Below, one piece after another: positions 10,133 through 18,288 of a stretch of DNA of 64,000 bases. The notes under the pieces are model-generated. The model worked only from the letters and a program-made list of their open reading frames with translations, ran no database searches and was not told the origin of the DNA. Origin of the DNA: Vulcaniibacterium thermophilum. Lineage in GTDB: Bacteria > Pseudomonadota > Gammaproteobacteria > Xanthomonadales > Xanthomonadaceae. Each line of letters opens with the position of its first letter. Within the stretch, counting starts at the first letter, position 1. The stretch spans positions 21,007 through 85,006 of the forward strand of contig NZ_VOHJ01000011.1 in NCBI RefSeq assembly GCF_007923255.1, written 5' to 3'. Both the position numbers and the translations under genes were made by a program.

Positions 10133-12462
10133 GGCCCGCCGCCTGCGGCCTGCCGCAGCGCGTCCTCCACCAGTCCGGGCGTCAGCACGGTCGGCAGCAC
10201 GCGGCCTTCGCCGCCGTCGCGCGGGTAGACGACGTACAGCGGCACGCCCACCGCCTTGTGCCGCTGCAGGAAGGCGGTCAGCGCGGGGTCGACGTCGGTC
10301 CAGTCGCCGACCATGTAGACCGCGCCGCTGGCCGCGAGCGCGCGGGCGAAGCGGCCATCGCCGAACACCGCGCGTTCGTTGACCTTGCAGGTGATGCACC
10401 AGTCGGCGGTGACGTTGACGAACACCACCCGTCCGGCCGCGCGCAGCTCGGCCAGGCGCTGCTCGGAGAACGGCACCGGCGCGAGCGCGCCCGCGGCCGC
10501 CTGCGGCTGCGTCGCGCCTTCACGCGGCAGGCGATGGATCGCCGCCAGCGGCGCCAGCGTGGCCAGCAGCGCCAGCGCCGTAAGGCCCAGCGCCCAGCGT
10601 CGTCCGGCGCGCGCCCGTGTCCACGCCCACAGCGCCAGCGCCAGCAGCACCGCCGCCACCAGCAGCGCGCCGACCGCATCGGCGCCGCGCTGGCGCGCCA
10701 GCACCCAGGCCAGCCAGGCCGCGGTGGCGTACAGCGGGAACGCCAGGAACTGGCGCAGCGTCTCCATCCAGGCGCCCGGTCGCGGCAGCCGGTGGGCCAG
10801 CGCCGGTACCAGGCCGACCAGCAGGAACGGCAGCGCCAGTCCGACGCCGAGCGCCAGGAACACCGCCAGCGCGGTGGCGGGCGCCGCGGTGAACGCCCAC
10901 GCCAGCGCGGCGCCCATGAACGGCGCGGTGCAGGGCGTGGCCACCACCACCGCCAGTACGCCGGTGAAGAAGTCGCCCGCCAGCCCGCCGCGGCTGGCCA
11001 GGCCGTGGCCGATGCCGGTCCACGCCCCGCCCAGGTGCCAGACGCCGGACAGGCTCAGGCCCAGCGCCAGCATCACCAGCGCCAGCGCGGCCACCACCAG
11101 CGGCTGCTGGAGCTGGAAGCCCCAGCCCAGCGCGACGCCCGCCTCGCGCAGACCGATCGCCAGCGCCCCCAGCGCCGCGAAGCTGACCAGCACGCCGGCG
11201 GTGTAGGCGAGCGCCTGGCGTCGCGCGACCGCCGGGCTCTGGCCGTTGCCGGCCAGCGACAGCGCCTTCAGCGACAGCACCGGCAGCACGCACGGCATCA
11301 GGTTGAGCACGATTCCGCCGAGCAGCGCCAGCAGCAGCGCCGACCACAGGCCGAGATGGGCGCCGCGCGGGGCGACGCCCGGAGGCGGCGGGGTGCGCGG
11401 CACCTCGCCGTTCGCCGCGGCTTCCGTTGCGGGCGGGGGGCTCGTGGCCGCCGTCGCGCCGGCCGCGGGTGCGGGCCCGGCTCCGGACACGGGCGGCGCG
11501 GAGGCCGGGGCCGGCGTTGCGGCGGCGCTCTCCTTGCCGCCGACACCCGCGGCCGCCGGCGTGCCGCCCGCCGGCAGCGACAGGCGCACCGTGCGCGTCA
11601 TCGGCGGGTAGCAGATCCCGTCCGTCTGGCAGCCCTGGAACGTGGCCGTCAGCGTGGCTTCGGCGGCCGCGGTGCGCGTGCGCTGCAGCGGCACGCGCAC
11701 GTCGATCGGCTCGAAATACACGGCCACCTGGCCGAAATGCTCGTCCTTCCACGGCGTCGCCTGCGGCCAGCGCGGCCGGCCGAGCGCGACCCCGCCGCCG
11801 TCGGCGGTCAGCTTCAGCGTGGTGCGGTCGCGGTAGAGGTAGTAGCCCGGCGCGGGCGCGAAGCGCAGCAGCAGGGCGTCCGCGCCGTCGGCGATCGCCT
11901 CGAAGCCGAACGCCTGCGCTTCCGGCAGCGGTGCGCTCTGCCCGGCGATCCGCGCCAGCAGCCCGCCGCCCGGCGCCCCGGCGCCGCCGCGGGAGGCGGC
12001 CAGCGGCGGCTCCGTGCTCGCGGGCAGCGCCACGGTCAGGGTGCGCGTCTGCGGCGGGTAGCAGATGCCGGCGTCCGCGCAGCCCTGGTACTTCACGGTC
12101 AGTTGCGTGCGCGCCGCGCGTGCCTGGCCGGGCAGGCGCGCGACCAGCTCGCCGCGGTAGGTCTCCACGCGGCCGAAGAACTCGTCCTCGTGCGCCTCGC
12201 CCTTGGGGAGCTGCAGCGGCTGCGCGGCGAAGCCGGCATCGGTCTTCGCCGAGGTGCGGTGGCGATAGAGGTAGTAGCCGTCCGCGATCGCCCAGCGGAT
12301 CACGATCGCATCCGGTCCGTCGGCGCGGGCGCTGAGCACGAACGCCTGGTCGACCGGCAGCAGATCGTCCGGTTCGATCGCGTATGCCGGTGCGGCGGAC
12401 AGCGCGAGCAGGGCGAGCGCGCCGCCCGCCAGGCGGCGCAGAACGGAGGAGAAACGGCTCAT
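10129..12462 (-). CDS. dsbD: Thiol:disulfide interchange protein DsbD with duplicated alpha domain
   Basis: 777 residues from ATG 12462, longer than the usual 565-600. After a signal peptide (1-28) come two consecutive DsbD alpha domains: about 33-147 with YQGCADAGICYPPQTR (Cys128, Cys134) and about 178-297 with FQGCQTDGICYPPMTR (Cys278, Cys284). An Ala/Pro linker (300-368) leads to the membrane beta domain (about 370-600) starting with NLMPCVLPVLSLKAL. The C-terminal periplasmic thioredoxin domain holds NVTADWCITCKVNE. DsbD moves electrons from cytoplasmic thioredoxin to periplasmic DsbC and TlpA-type proteins. It overlaps both cutA (upstream) and the TlpA gene (downstream) by 4 bases. Confidence 0.95.
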   Translation of the reverse strand: MSRFSSVLRRLAGGALALLALSAAPAYAIEPDDLLPVDQAFVLSARADGPDAIVIRWAIADGYYLYRHRTSAKTDAGFAAQPLQLPKGEAHEDEFFGRVETYRGELVARLPGQARAARTQLTVKYQGCADAGICYPPQTRTLTVALPASTEPPLAASRGGAGAPGGGLLARIAGQSAPLPEAQAFGFEAIADGADALLLRFAPAPGYYLYRDRTTLKLTADGGGVALGRPRWPQATPWKDEHFGQVAVYFEPIDVRVPLQRTRTAAAEATLTATFQGCQTDGICYPPMTRTVRLSLPAGGTPAAAGVGGKESAAATPAPASAPPVSGAGPAPAAGATAATSPPPATEAAANGEVPRTPPPPGVAPRGAHLGLWSALLLALLGGIVLNLMPCVLPVLSLKALSLAGNGQSPAVARRQALAYTAGVLVSFAALGALAIGLREAGVALGWGFQLQQPLVVAALALVMLALGLSLSGVWHLGGAWTGIGHGLASRGGLAGDFFTGVLAVVVATPCTAPFMGAALAWAFTAAPATALAVFLALGVGLALPFLLVGLVPALAHRLPRPGAWMETLRQFLAFPLYATAAWLAWVLARQRGADAVGALLVAAVLLALALWAWTRARAGRRWALGLTALALLATLAPLAAIHRLPREGATQPQAAAGALAPVPFSEQRLAELRAAGRVVFVNVTADWCITCKVNERAVFGDGRFARALAASGAVYMVGDWTDVDPALTAFLQRHKAVGVPLYVVYPRDGGEGRVLPTVLTPGLVEDALRQAAGGGP

Positions 12463-12782
12463 GCGGTCTGCTCGGCGATCCACTGCAGGTAAGGCGCCCA
12501 TCCGCCCTGCGCTTCGACCGCCACCAGCTCGGGCAGTTCGTACGGGTGCAGTGCGCGCAGGCGCTCGGCGAGCGCCTGCAGCCGCGGACGGGTGGTCTTG
12601 ATCAGGAGTTGCACCTCCTCGGCCTCCTCCACCGCCCCCTGCCAGCGGTAGGTCGAACGCGCGCCCGGCAGCCGGGTCACGCAGGCGGCCAGACCCTCGC
12701 CGACCAGCGCGCGGGCGATGGCGTCGGCGCTGGCGGCATCCGGGCAGGTGCTGAAGACGAGCAGGACGGTCGGTGCGGACAT
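12459..12782 (-). CDS. cutA: CutA1 divalent-cation tolerance protein
   Basis: 107 residues from ATG 12782. CutA1 is a small trimeric PII-like protein linked to copper and other metal tolerance; its biochemical role is unsettled. The family pattern is present: LLVFSTCPDAASADAIARALVGEGLAACV near the start, STYRWQGAVEEAEEVQLLIKTT in the middle, and LHPYELPELVAVEAQGGWAPYLQWI at the end. The stop overlaps the dsbD start (ATGA), a known cutA-dsbD operon arrangement in gammaproteobacteria. Confidence 0.95.
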   Translation of the reverse strand: MSAPTVLLVFSTCPDAASADAIARALVGEGLAACVTRLPGARSTYRWQGAVEEAEEVQLLIKTTRPRLQALAERLRALHPYELPELVAVEAQGGWAPYLQWIAEQTA

Positions 12783-12850
12783 GGCGGCCAGTGTACCGGA
12801 CGCGCTCCGGGCGGCCCCGTGCCATCCGGGAGGCCCGGCGCCGGCGCCCG

Positions 12851-13255
12851 CTACAGCGGCGGCCGGCGCTGGGCGCGGCTGCGGCCGGTCCGCAGTTCGG
12901 CCATCTGCTCGGCGATCTCCACCAGCGGCGCACGGGCGCGGATGGGCAGGTCGCGGAAGGCGACGATCAGGCGCAATTCGAGCGGATCGTCCACCAGCAG
13001 CGCCTCCGCCGCCGCCACCGAGGCCATTTCCTCGTCGGGCGAGAGCGTCATCCGGCCGCGGCCGGTCGCCAGCCACTCGAACTGCACGCCGGTGACCAGG
13101 GCCACCTGCCGCATGTGCTCGGTGCTGGGGGACTTGCCCTGCGCCGTTTCCCAGTGGCTCACCGCGCTGCGCTGCACGCCCACGGCCGCCGCCAGGGCGG
13201 CCTGCGAAAGGCCGGCGTGCCGGCGGGCGAGGCGGATGCGCTGCTGCGGTGACAT
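12851..13255 (-). CDS. XRE-family transcriptional regulator
   Basis: 134 residues from the ATG at 13255, chosen because the helix-turn-helix begins at once (MSPQQRIRLARRHAGLSQAALA). The HTH (about 4-58) is Cro/C1-like with AVGVQRSAVSHWETAQGKSPSTEHM. The C-terminal part is helical and basic at the end (RTGRSRAQRR) and has no peptidase or ligand domain that can be recognised. It is the first gene of the minus-strand cluster but is 68 bases from cutA. A palindrome over its probable promoter suggests autoregulation. Confidence 0.88.
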   Translation of the reverse strand: MSPQQRIRLARRHAGLSQAALAAAVGVQRSAVSHWETAQGKSPSTEHMRQVALVTGVQFEWLATGRGRMTLSPDEEMASVAAAEALLVDDPLELRLIVAFRDLPIRARAPLVEIAEQMAELRTGRSRAQRRPPL

Positions 13256-13356
13256 GGCGGTGCGGCTCGCGGGGGGAACGACGACGGGCTCTCGACGGGC
13301 GCCCGGGCACCCTGATGACACCCGGCTGCCTGTAGTAACGCCGATACCGGATTTGT

Positions 13357-13374
13357 CGTCAAGTCGCTTACTTG
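13357..13374 (-). promoter_or_regulatory. Candidate operator overlapping the -35 of the XRE gene
   Basis: CAAGTCGCTTACTTG (13360-13374) is a perfect 5-bp inverted repeat around a 5-base centre. On the minus strand TTGACG (complement of 13357-13362) would be a -35 box, with TTACTA 18 bases further as a weak -10. The palindrome overlaps that -35, which is what an autorepressing Cro-type regulator would need. No binding data; inference. Confidence 0.4.
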
Positions 13375-13612
13375 GGGTAGCAGTGCCCGCTGCGGGCCTT
13401 GCCGTTTGTGGCGGAATGGCCGGGCTTGGCTACCGAAGGTAACTGAGACGTCGCTGGCAATTTGCCCGCCGCCGCGAAACACTGGCCTTGCCGGCAGGGA
13501 GCTGGCGCGACAAGCCGTCGGTACGAGGGCAGGGCGCAGGACAGCGCCGCGCTTAGGACGGCCTGCCACGGACCAAAAAGAGCGCGTTCCAGCGGACGCG
13601 CTCTTTTCTTTT
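13375..13612 (+). ncRNA. Candidate structured small RNA ending at an intrinsic terminator
   Basis: This stretch has no convincing coding frame yet contains several strong stem-loops, for example GGCGC-AGGACA-GCGCC and GGTAGC...GGCTACC, and ends in a textbook intrinsic terminator (13576-13610). The neighbouring genes are divergent, so no annotated plus-strand gene would use that terminator. A plus-strand transcript of about 200-250 bases is therefore plausible. It does not resemble RNase P RNA, 6S RNA, tmRNA or SRP RNA by the motifs I can recall. Both ends are approximate. Confidence 0.3.
13576..13610 (+). terminator. Intrinsic terminator, possibly bidirectional
   Basis: AAAAGAGCGCG (13576-13586) and CGCGCTCTTTT (13597-13607) form a perfect 11-bp stem around a 10-base loop, followed by CTTTT. 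The A-rich left flank gives a U tract in the other direction too. It lies about 85 bases before the groE promoter and would insulate that promoter from upstream transcription. Confidence 0.85.
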
Positions 13613-13693
13613 GCGCGCCCGCCGCGCGCGCCCTGCGGACCTGCGCCGGCCGGTCGCGGTTTGCCGGGATGCGAAAAAAGTTCTGCTCGCCCC

Positions 13694-13721
13694 CTTGAAA
13701 GGCCGCGCGGCCCCCCCATCT
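13694..13721 (+). promoter_or_regulatory. Sigma-32 heat-shock promoter of groESL
   Basis: CTTGAAA (13694-13700), a 13-base spacer, then CCCCATCT (13714-13721) match the RpoH consensus CTTGAAA-N13-15-CCCCATNT at every fixed position. Transcription would start near 13728, giving a leader of about 107 bases before groES. Confidence 0.9.
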
Positions 13722-13730
13722 CGCACCCGT

Positions 13731-13750
13731 CCCGGTTCGCCGGGCTTTTT
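13731..13750 (+). other. Short hairpin with T tract at the 5' end of the groE leader
   Basis: CCCGG-TTCG-CCGGG followed by CTTTTT lies 3-20 bases after the expected start point. It has the form of a small terminator with a UUCG tetraloop, but the stem is only 5 bp. It may be a 5' stabilising hairpin or a weak attenuator. Confidence 0.45.
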
Positions 13751-13762
13751 CGCGGCCGCCGG

Positions 13763-13789
13763 TTGGCACTCGCCTCCGGAGACTGCTAA
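13763..13789 (+). promoter_or_regulatory. CIRCE element (HrcA operator) before groES
   Basis: TTGGCACTC (13763-13771), 9 bases, GACTGCTAA (13781-13789). The CIRCE consensus is TTAGCACTC-N9-GAGTGCTAA, so each arm has 8 of 9 matches and the spacing is exact. HrcA bound here would repress groESL until heat shock. It lies about 35 bases after the sigma-32 start site, in the leader. Confidence 0.9.
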
Positions 13790-13834
13790 AGCTTCGCGAT
13801 TTCCCTCGATACTTCAACCACTTAGAGGTTGCCA

Positions 13835-14122
13835 ATGAACATCAAGCCGCTCTACGACCGCGTGGTCATCAAGCGCATGGAAGAGGAGAAGGTGTCCGCC
13901 GGCGGGATCGTCATCCCGGACACGGCCGCCGAGAAGCCGATCAAGGGCGAGGTCGTCGCGGTGGGCGAGGGCAAGGTGCTCGACAACGGCAGCGTGCGCG
14001 CCCCGAAGGTCAAGGTCGGCGACAAGGTGCTGTTCGGCAAGTACGCCGGCACCGAGGTGAAGCTGGACGGCACCGAGTACCTCGTGGTCCGCGAGGACGA
14101 CGTGTTCGCGGTCCTCGGCTGA
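13835..14122 (+). CDS. groES: Co-chaperonin GroES
   Basis: 95 residues from ATG 13835 ([20 protein letters not shown]), with an AGAGG ribosome site just upstream; a TTG two codons earlier is not needed. GroES forms the heptameric lid on GroEL. The mobile-loop region [24 protein letters not shown] and the C-terminal [16 protein letters not shown] are typical. It is co-transcribed with groEL from a sigma-32/CIRCE promoter. Confidence 0.98.
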   Translation: MNIKPLYDRVVIKRMEEEKVSAGGIVIPDTAAEKPIKGEVVAVGEGKVLDNGSVRAPKVKVGDKVLFGKYAGTEVKLDGTEYLVVREDDVFAVLG

Positions 14123-14132
14123 TCGACCGCGC

Positions 14133-15901
<1,769 letters not shown>

Positions 15902-15929
15902 TCCGCTCGCACTCGTTCCTTGGTACCCG

Positions 15930-15955
15930 AAAGGCCCCGCTTCGGCGGGGCCTTT
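15930..15955 (+). terminator. Intrinsic terminator of groESL
   Basis: AAAGGCCCCGC (15930-15940), TTCG loop, GCGGGGCCTTT (15945-15955): an 11-bp perfect stem ending in TTTCT, 29 bases after the groEL stop. Confidence 0.92.
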
Positions 15956-16021
15956 CTCCATGCGCGGCTGCGCGCCGATGGCACAACGCGTCGATGGCAC
16001 AAGCGCCGATGGGCCAACGGA

Positions 16022-17518
16022 CTACATCGCCATCGCCCGCCCGCCTCGCCCGGGACCCTCCACCTCCACGGCATGCATCGGAGCCGCCGGCGCCAGCAGC
16101 TCGCGTTGCCGCGCCCGCTCCAGATCGTCCACCTGCCGATACCGCTGCTCGGCCGGTTGCGACAGCGCGTCGGCGGTGAACATGTGGGTGCGGTTGGCGG
16201 CCGGGTCGGCGCTGGCATGCGGGCCGGTGCGCGCCAGATGCAGGATCTCGCCCGCCGCGTGGGTGTCCGTTGGCCGGTTGAAGGCAAGGACAAGCTCGTC
16301 TTCGGCGGTGAACCCCGCCTTCTTCGCCATGAGCAACGCGCTGCCGGCCAGTCGCTCGCTGAACTCGTCCCAACCCTTGCCGGCCTCGCGGTCGAGCGTG
16401 CGCACGCGCTCGCGCAGCTTCTCCAGCAAGGCGTGGTCGGGATGACCGGGGTCGGCGGGCGTGCGCGCCCGGGCAGCCGGCGTTTCGTCGCGCAACCGTT
16501 CGGCCGTCTCGATGGGCCAGACATGCCGGTGCGTGCCCGCCGTGTGCTGGAACAGGCGCGCGCCGGGCGGCCGGGTGCCGAGGTCGTAGTACGGCAGCGG
16601 TTGCGTGTGCCTGCCCAGGTCGATGCCGTTCTCCTCCAGCAGCTTCTCGCTCAACCGCAGCCGTGCCAGGTCCAGCGCCATCTGCGGCGAGGTCGTGCCC
16701 GGCCGTGGCGGGTGGAAGTGGCGCTCCATCTGGGCGATGTAGCTCACCGCGCTGCGGGCGTAGTAGTTGACGTAGTCGGAGCGGCCGAGCGGGCCCAGCT
16801 TGGCGTCCGAAGCGGCCTTGTCGAAGAAGTTTCGGCCCATCGCCTCCACGTTGGCGGGCGAGGGACTCAGGCTGAGGTCGGCGTTGAGGGTGAGGCCGGG
16901 TTTCAGGGTGTAAACCGCGCCATTGCGGTCGATGAAGTCTGCCGTCCTGCCGGGTTGGGCGTCATAGATGTCCTGCAGGCTCGGGTTCGGATTCGTGCTC
17001 CTGACCCGGCTGACGAGCGCATTCCAGCCGGCGATCTGCGCGCTGGCCTCGTCGCGGCGGTTCTGCGCCAGACGCGCGGCGAGCGGTGCGGTGTAGTCGC
17101 GCGGCGCCAGATCGCGCTCGGCGATCCGGCGCACGGCATTCGCGAAATCGGCGTTGGATTTTTGCGTGGCGGCGCGGTTGAAGCCGTGCTGCAGTTCGTG
17201 GCCGAGTACGAAGGTGATTTCACCTGCATTCTCCAGCGCGGTTTGGCTTTGACGTGACCCGGGCGGTGGCGTCGTCAACGGGGCCAGCGGCAGCCGCATG
17301 GCGCGGTCGATCGGATCGTACTCGCCGCCGGCGTTGGGGTTGGTCAGCGGCACGATCGTCTTCAGATGGCCCTGGGCGACGGCCGCGTTGATCTGGTCGA
17401 TCAGGACAGGCGAGGCCTGGATGGCGGCCTGCAGGTTGTTCAGTTGATCCTGGGTGACACCGGGCTGGCGGCCGAACGCGGCGACGATGGTCCGTGCCTG
17501 CGGGCTGAGGGTGGACAT
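16022..17518 (-). CDS. Putative type IV secretion effector: XVIPCD protein with HExxH motif
   Basis: 498 residues, ATG 17518 with GGAGGA upstream; no signal peptide. The C-terminal part (about 355-475) fits the XVIPCD recruitment domain of xanthomonad bacteria-killing type IV secretion systems: DPGHPDHALLEKLRERVRTLD, then DEFSERLAGSALLMAKKAGF, then DELVLAF..., then a Gln/Arg-rich helical end (ALSQPAEQRYRQVDDLERAR). The N-terminal half contains ITFVLGHELQHGFN, an HExxH zinc site (His107, Glu108, His111), and RRDEASAQIAGWNAL, whose Glu157 could be the third ligand as in gluzincin-like proteases. I infer an antibacterial metallopeptidase-type toxin delivered by a T4SS. The upstream gene, 16 bases away, encodes a likely immunity lipoprotein. 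No T4SS genes are in the window. Alternative: a XVIPCD effector whose HExxH is incidental. Confidence 0.75.
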   Translation of the reverse strand: MSTLSPQARTIVAAFGRQPGVTQDQLNNLQAAIQASPVLIDQINAAVAQGHLKTIVPLTNPNAGGEYDPIDRAMRLPLAPLTTPPPGSRQSQTALENAGEITFVLGHELQHGFNRAATQKSNADFANAVRRIAERDLAPRDYTAPLAARLAQNRRDEASAQIAGWNALVSRVRSTNPNPSLQDIYDAQPGRTADFIDRNGAVYTLKPGLTLNADLSLSPSPANVEAMGRNFFDKAASDAKLGPLGRSDYVNYYARSAVSYIAQMERHFHPPRPGTTSPQMALDLARLRLSEKLLEENGIDLGRHTQPLPYYDLGTRPPGARLFQHTAGTHRHVWPIETAERLRDETPAARARTPADPGHPDHALLEKLRERVRTLDREAGKGWDEFSERLAGSALLMAKKAGFTAEDELVLAFNRPTDTHAAGEILHLARTGPHASADPAANRTHMFTADALSQPAEQRYRQVDDLERARQRELLAPAAPMHAVEVEGPGRGGRAMAM

Positions 17519-17534
17519 CCCGTTCCTCCATGAA

Positions 17535-18218
17535 TCAGAAGATGCGGATCATGCTGATGCAGTCGTGCAGCACCTTCTCGGGTGGATCGTTGGCTTCGCC
17601 GCGTGGGTACACATCGATCCGCATTTCGAGCAGGCCATCCTGCATCCTGTCGAAGGTGTACTTCATCAAACGGCCTTGCCTCGGCGAGTCGTCATAGGTG
17701 CCCGTGTCCGGATCGTAGGCGGGTTGGGGCGGCGAGTCGTAGTACGCCTGTTTCGAGAAGCCCATCGCCTCCAGTTCGGACGAGAACCGGTCTACATCGA
17801 GCTGACAGATGTCCGTCATGTCCGGCGAGGTGCCCGGCGGCTGTGGATCGAAGCTGAACATGAACCGGCCGTACTTCGCGCTGTAGTCGAAACCGTGCAG
17901 CCACCGGGGCGCGACGCGCTCGTAGTAGCGGTACCCATCCGCCGAGCGGTCCAGCTCGACCCCCATCACCTGACTCACCCGCTCGGGTGTGAAATCGCTC
18001 AGGGTTCTGCTCGTGCGAATCAACTCCAGCAGACGGGTCAATGCCTCCTCCGCCGTCAGCTTGGGCCGGATCGGCGTGGCATCGGATTCCGTAGGGGTGG
18101 GCGAGGTCATGGCGGGTTCCTCCCTGGAAAGTGAGCCGGCAGGCGGGTGCATGGGCGCATGCGCGCATGCGCCGAGCAGGAGCAAGGCGAGAAACGGGGT
18201 GCGATTGCGGCAGGACAT
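17535..18218 (-). CDS. Putative immunity lipoprotein paired with the XVIPCD effector
   Basis: 227 residues from ATG 18218. The N-terminus is a lipoprotein signal (MSCRNRTPFLALLLLGACAH) with lipobox LGAC, so the mature protein should sit in the periplasm. The mature part starts with a Pro/Thr-rich linker, then a globular domain with ERVSQVMGVELDRSADGYRYYERV, LHGFDYSAKYGRFMFSFD and a C-terminal LHDCISMIRIF. I do not recognise the family. It precedes the effector by 16 bases on the same strand. Periplasmic lipoprotein immunity factors encoded directly beside effectors are the rule for xanthomonad T4SS toxins, which is why this role is proposed. An internal Met (MTSPTPTESD) would give a cytoplasmic form, but the lipobox makes the longer form more likely. 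Confidence 0.7.
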   Translation of the reverse strand: MSCRNRTPFLALLLLGACAHAPMHPPAGSLSREEPAMTSPTPTESDATPIRPKLTAEEALTRLLELIRTSRTLSDFTPERVSQVMGVELDRSADGYRYYERVAPRWLHGFDYSAKYGRFMFSFDPQPPGTSPDMTDICQLDVDRFSSELEAMGFSKQAYYDSPPQPAYDPDTGTYDDSPRQGRLMKYTFDRMQDGLLEMRIDVYPRGEANDPPEKVLHDCISMIRIF

Positions 18219-18288
18219 GCGGGTCGTCCTTGAGGCATGGCGTTCTGGGTCGGGACTATACAAGCGAGCCGGCAACACGCACCGATGC

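Noticed and set aside
13320..13612. RNase P RNA, 6S RNA, tmRNA or SRP RNA
   Set aside because: None of the conserved core motifs of these RNAs could be found on either strand.
17519..17531. ATG at 17531 in another frame as the start of a separate gene
   Set aside because: That frame yields an Arg/Pro-rich product with no coding character; the GGAGG there fits the effector ATG at 17518.
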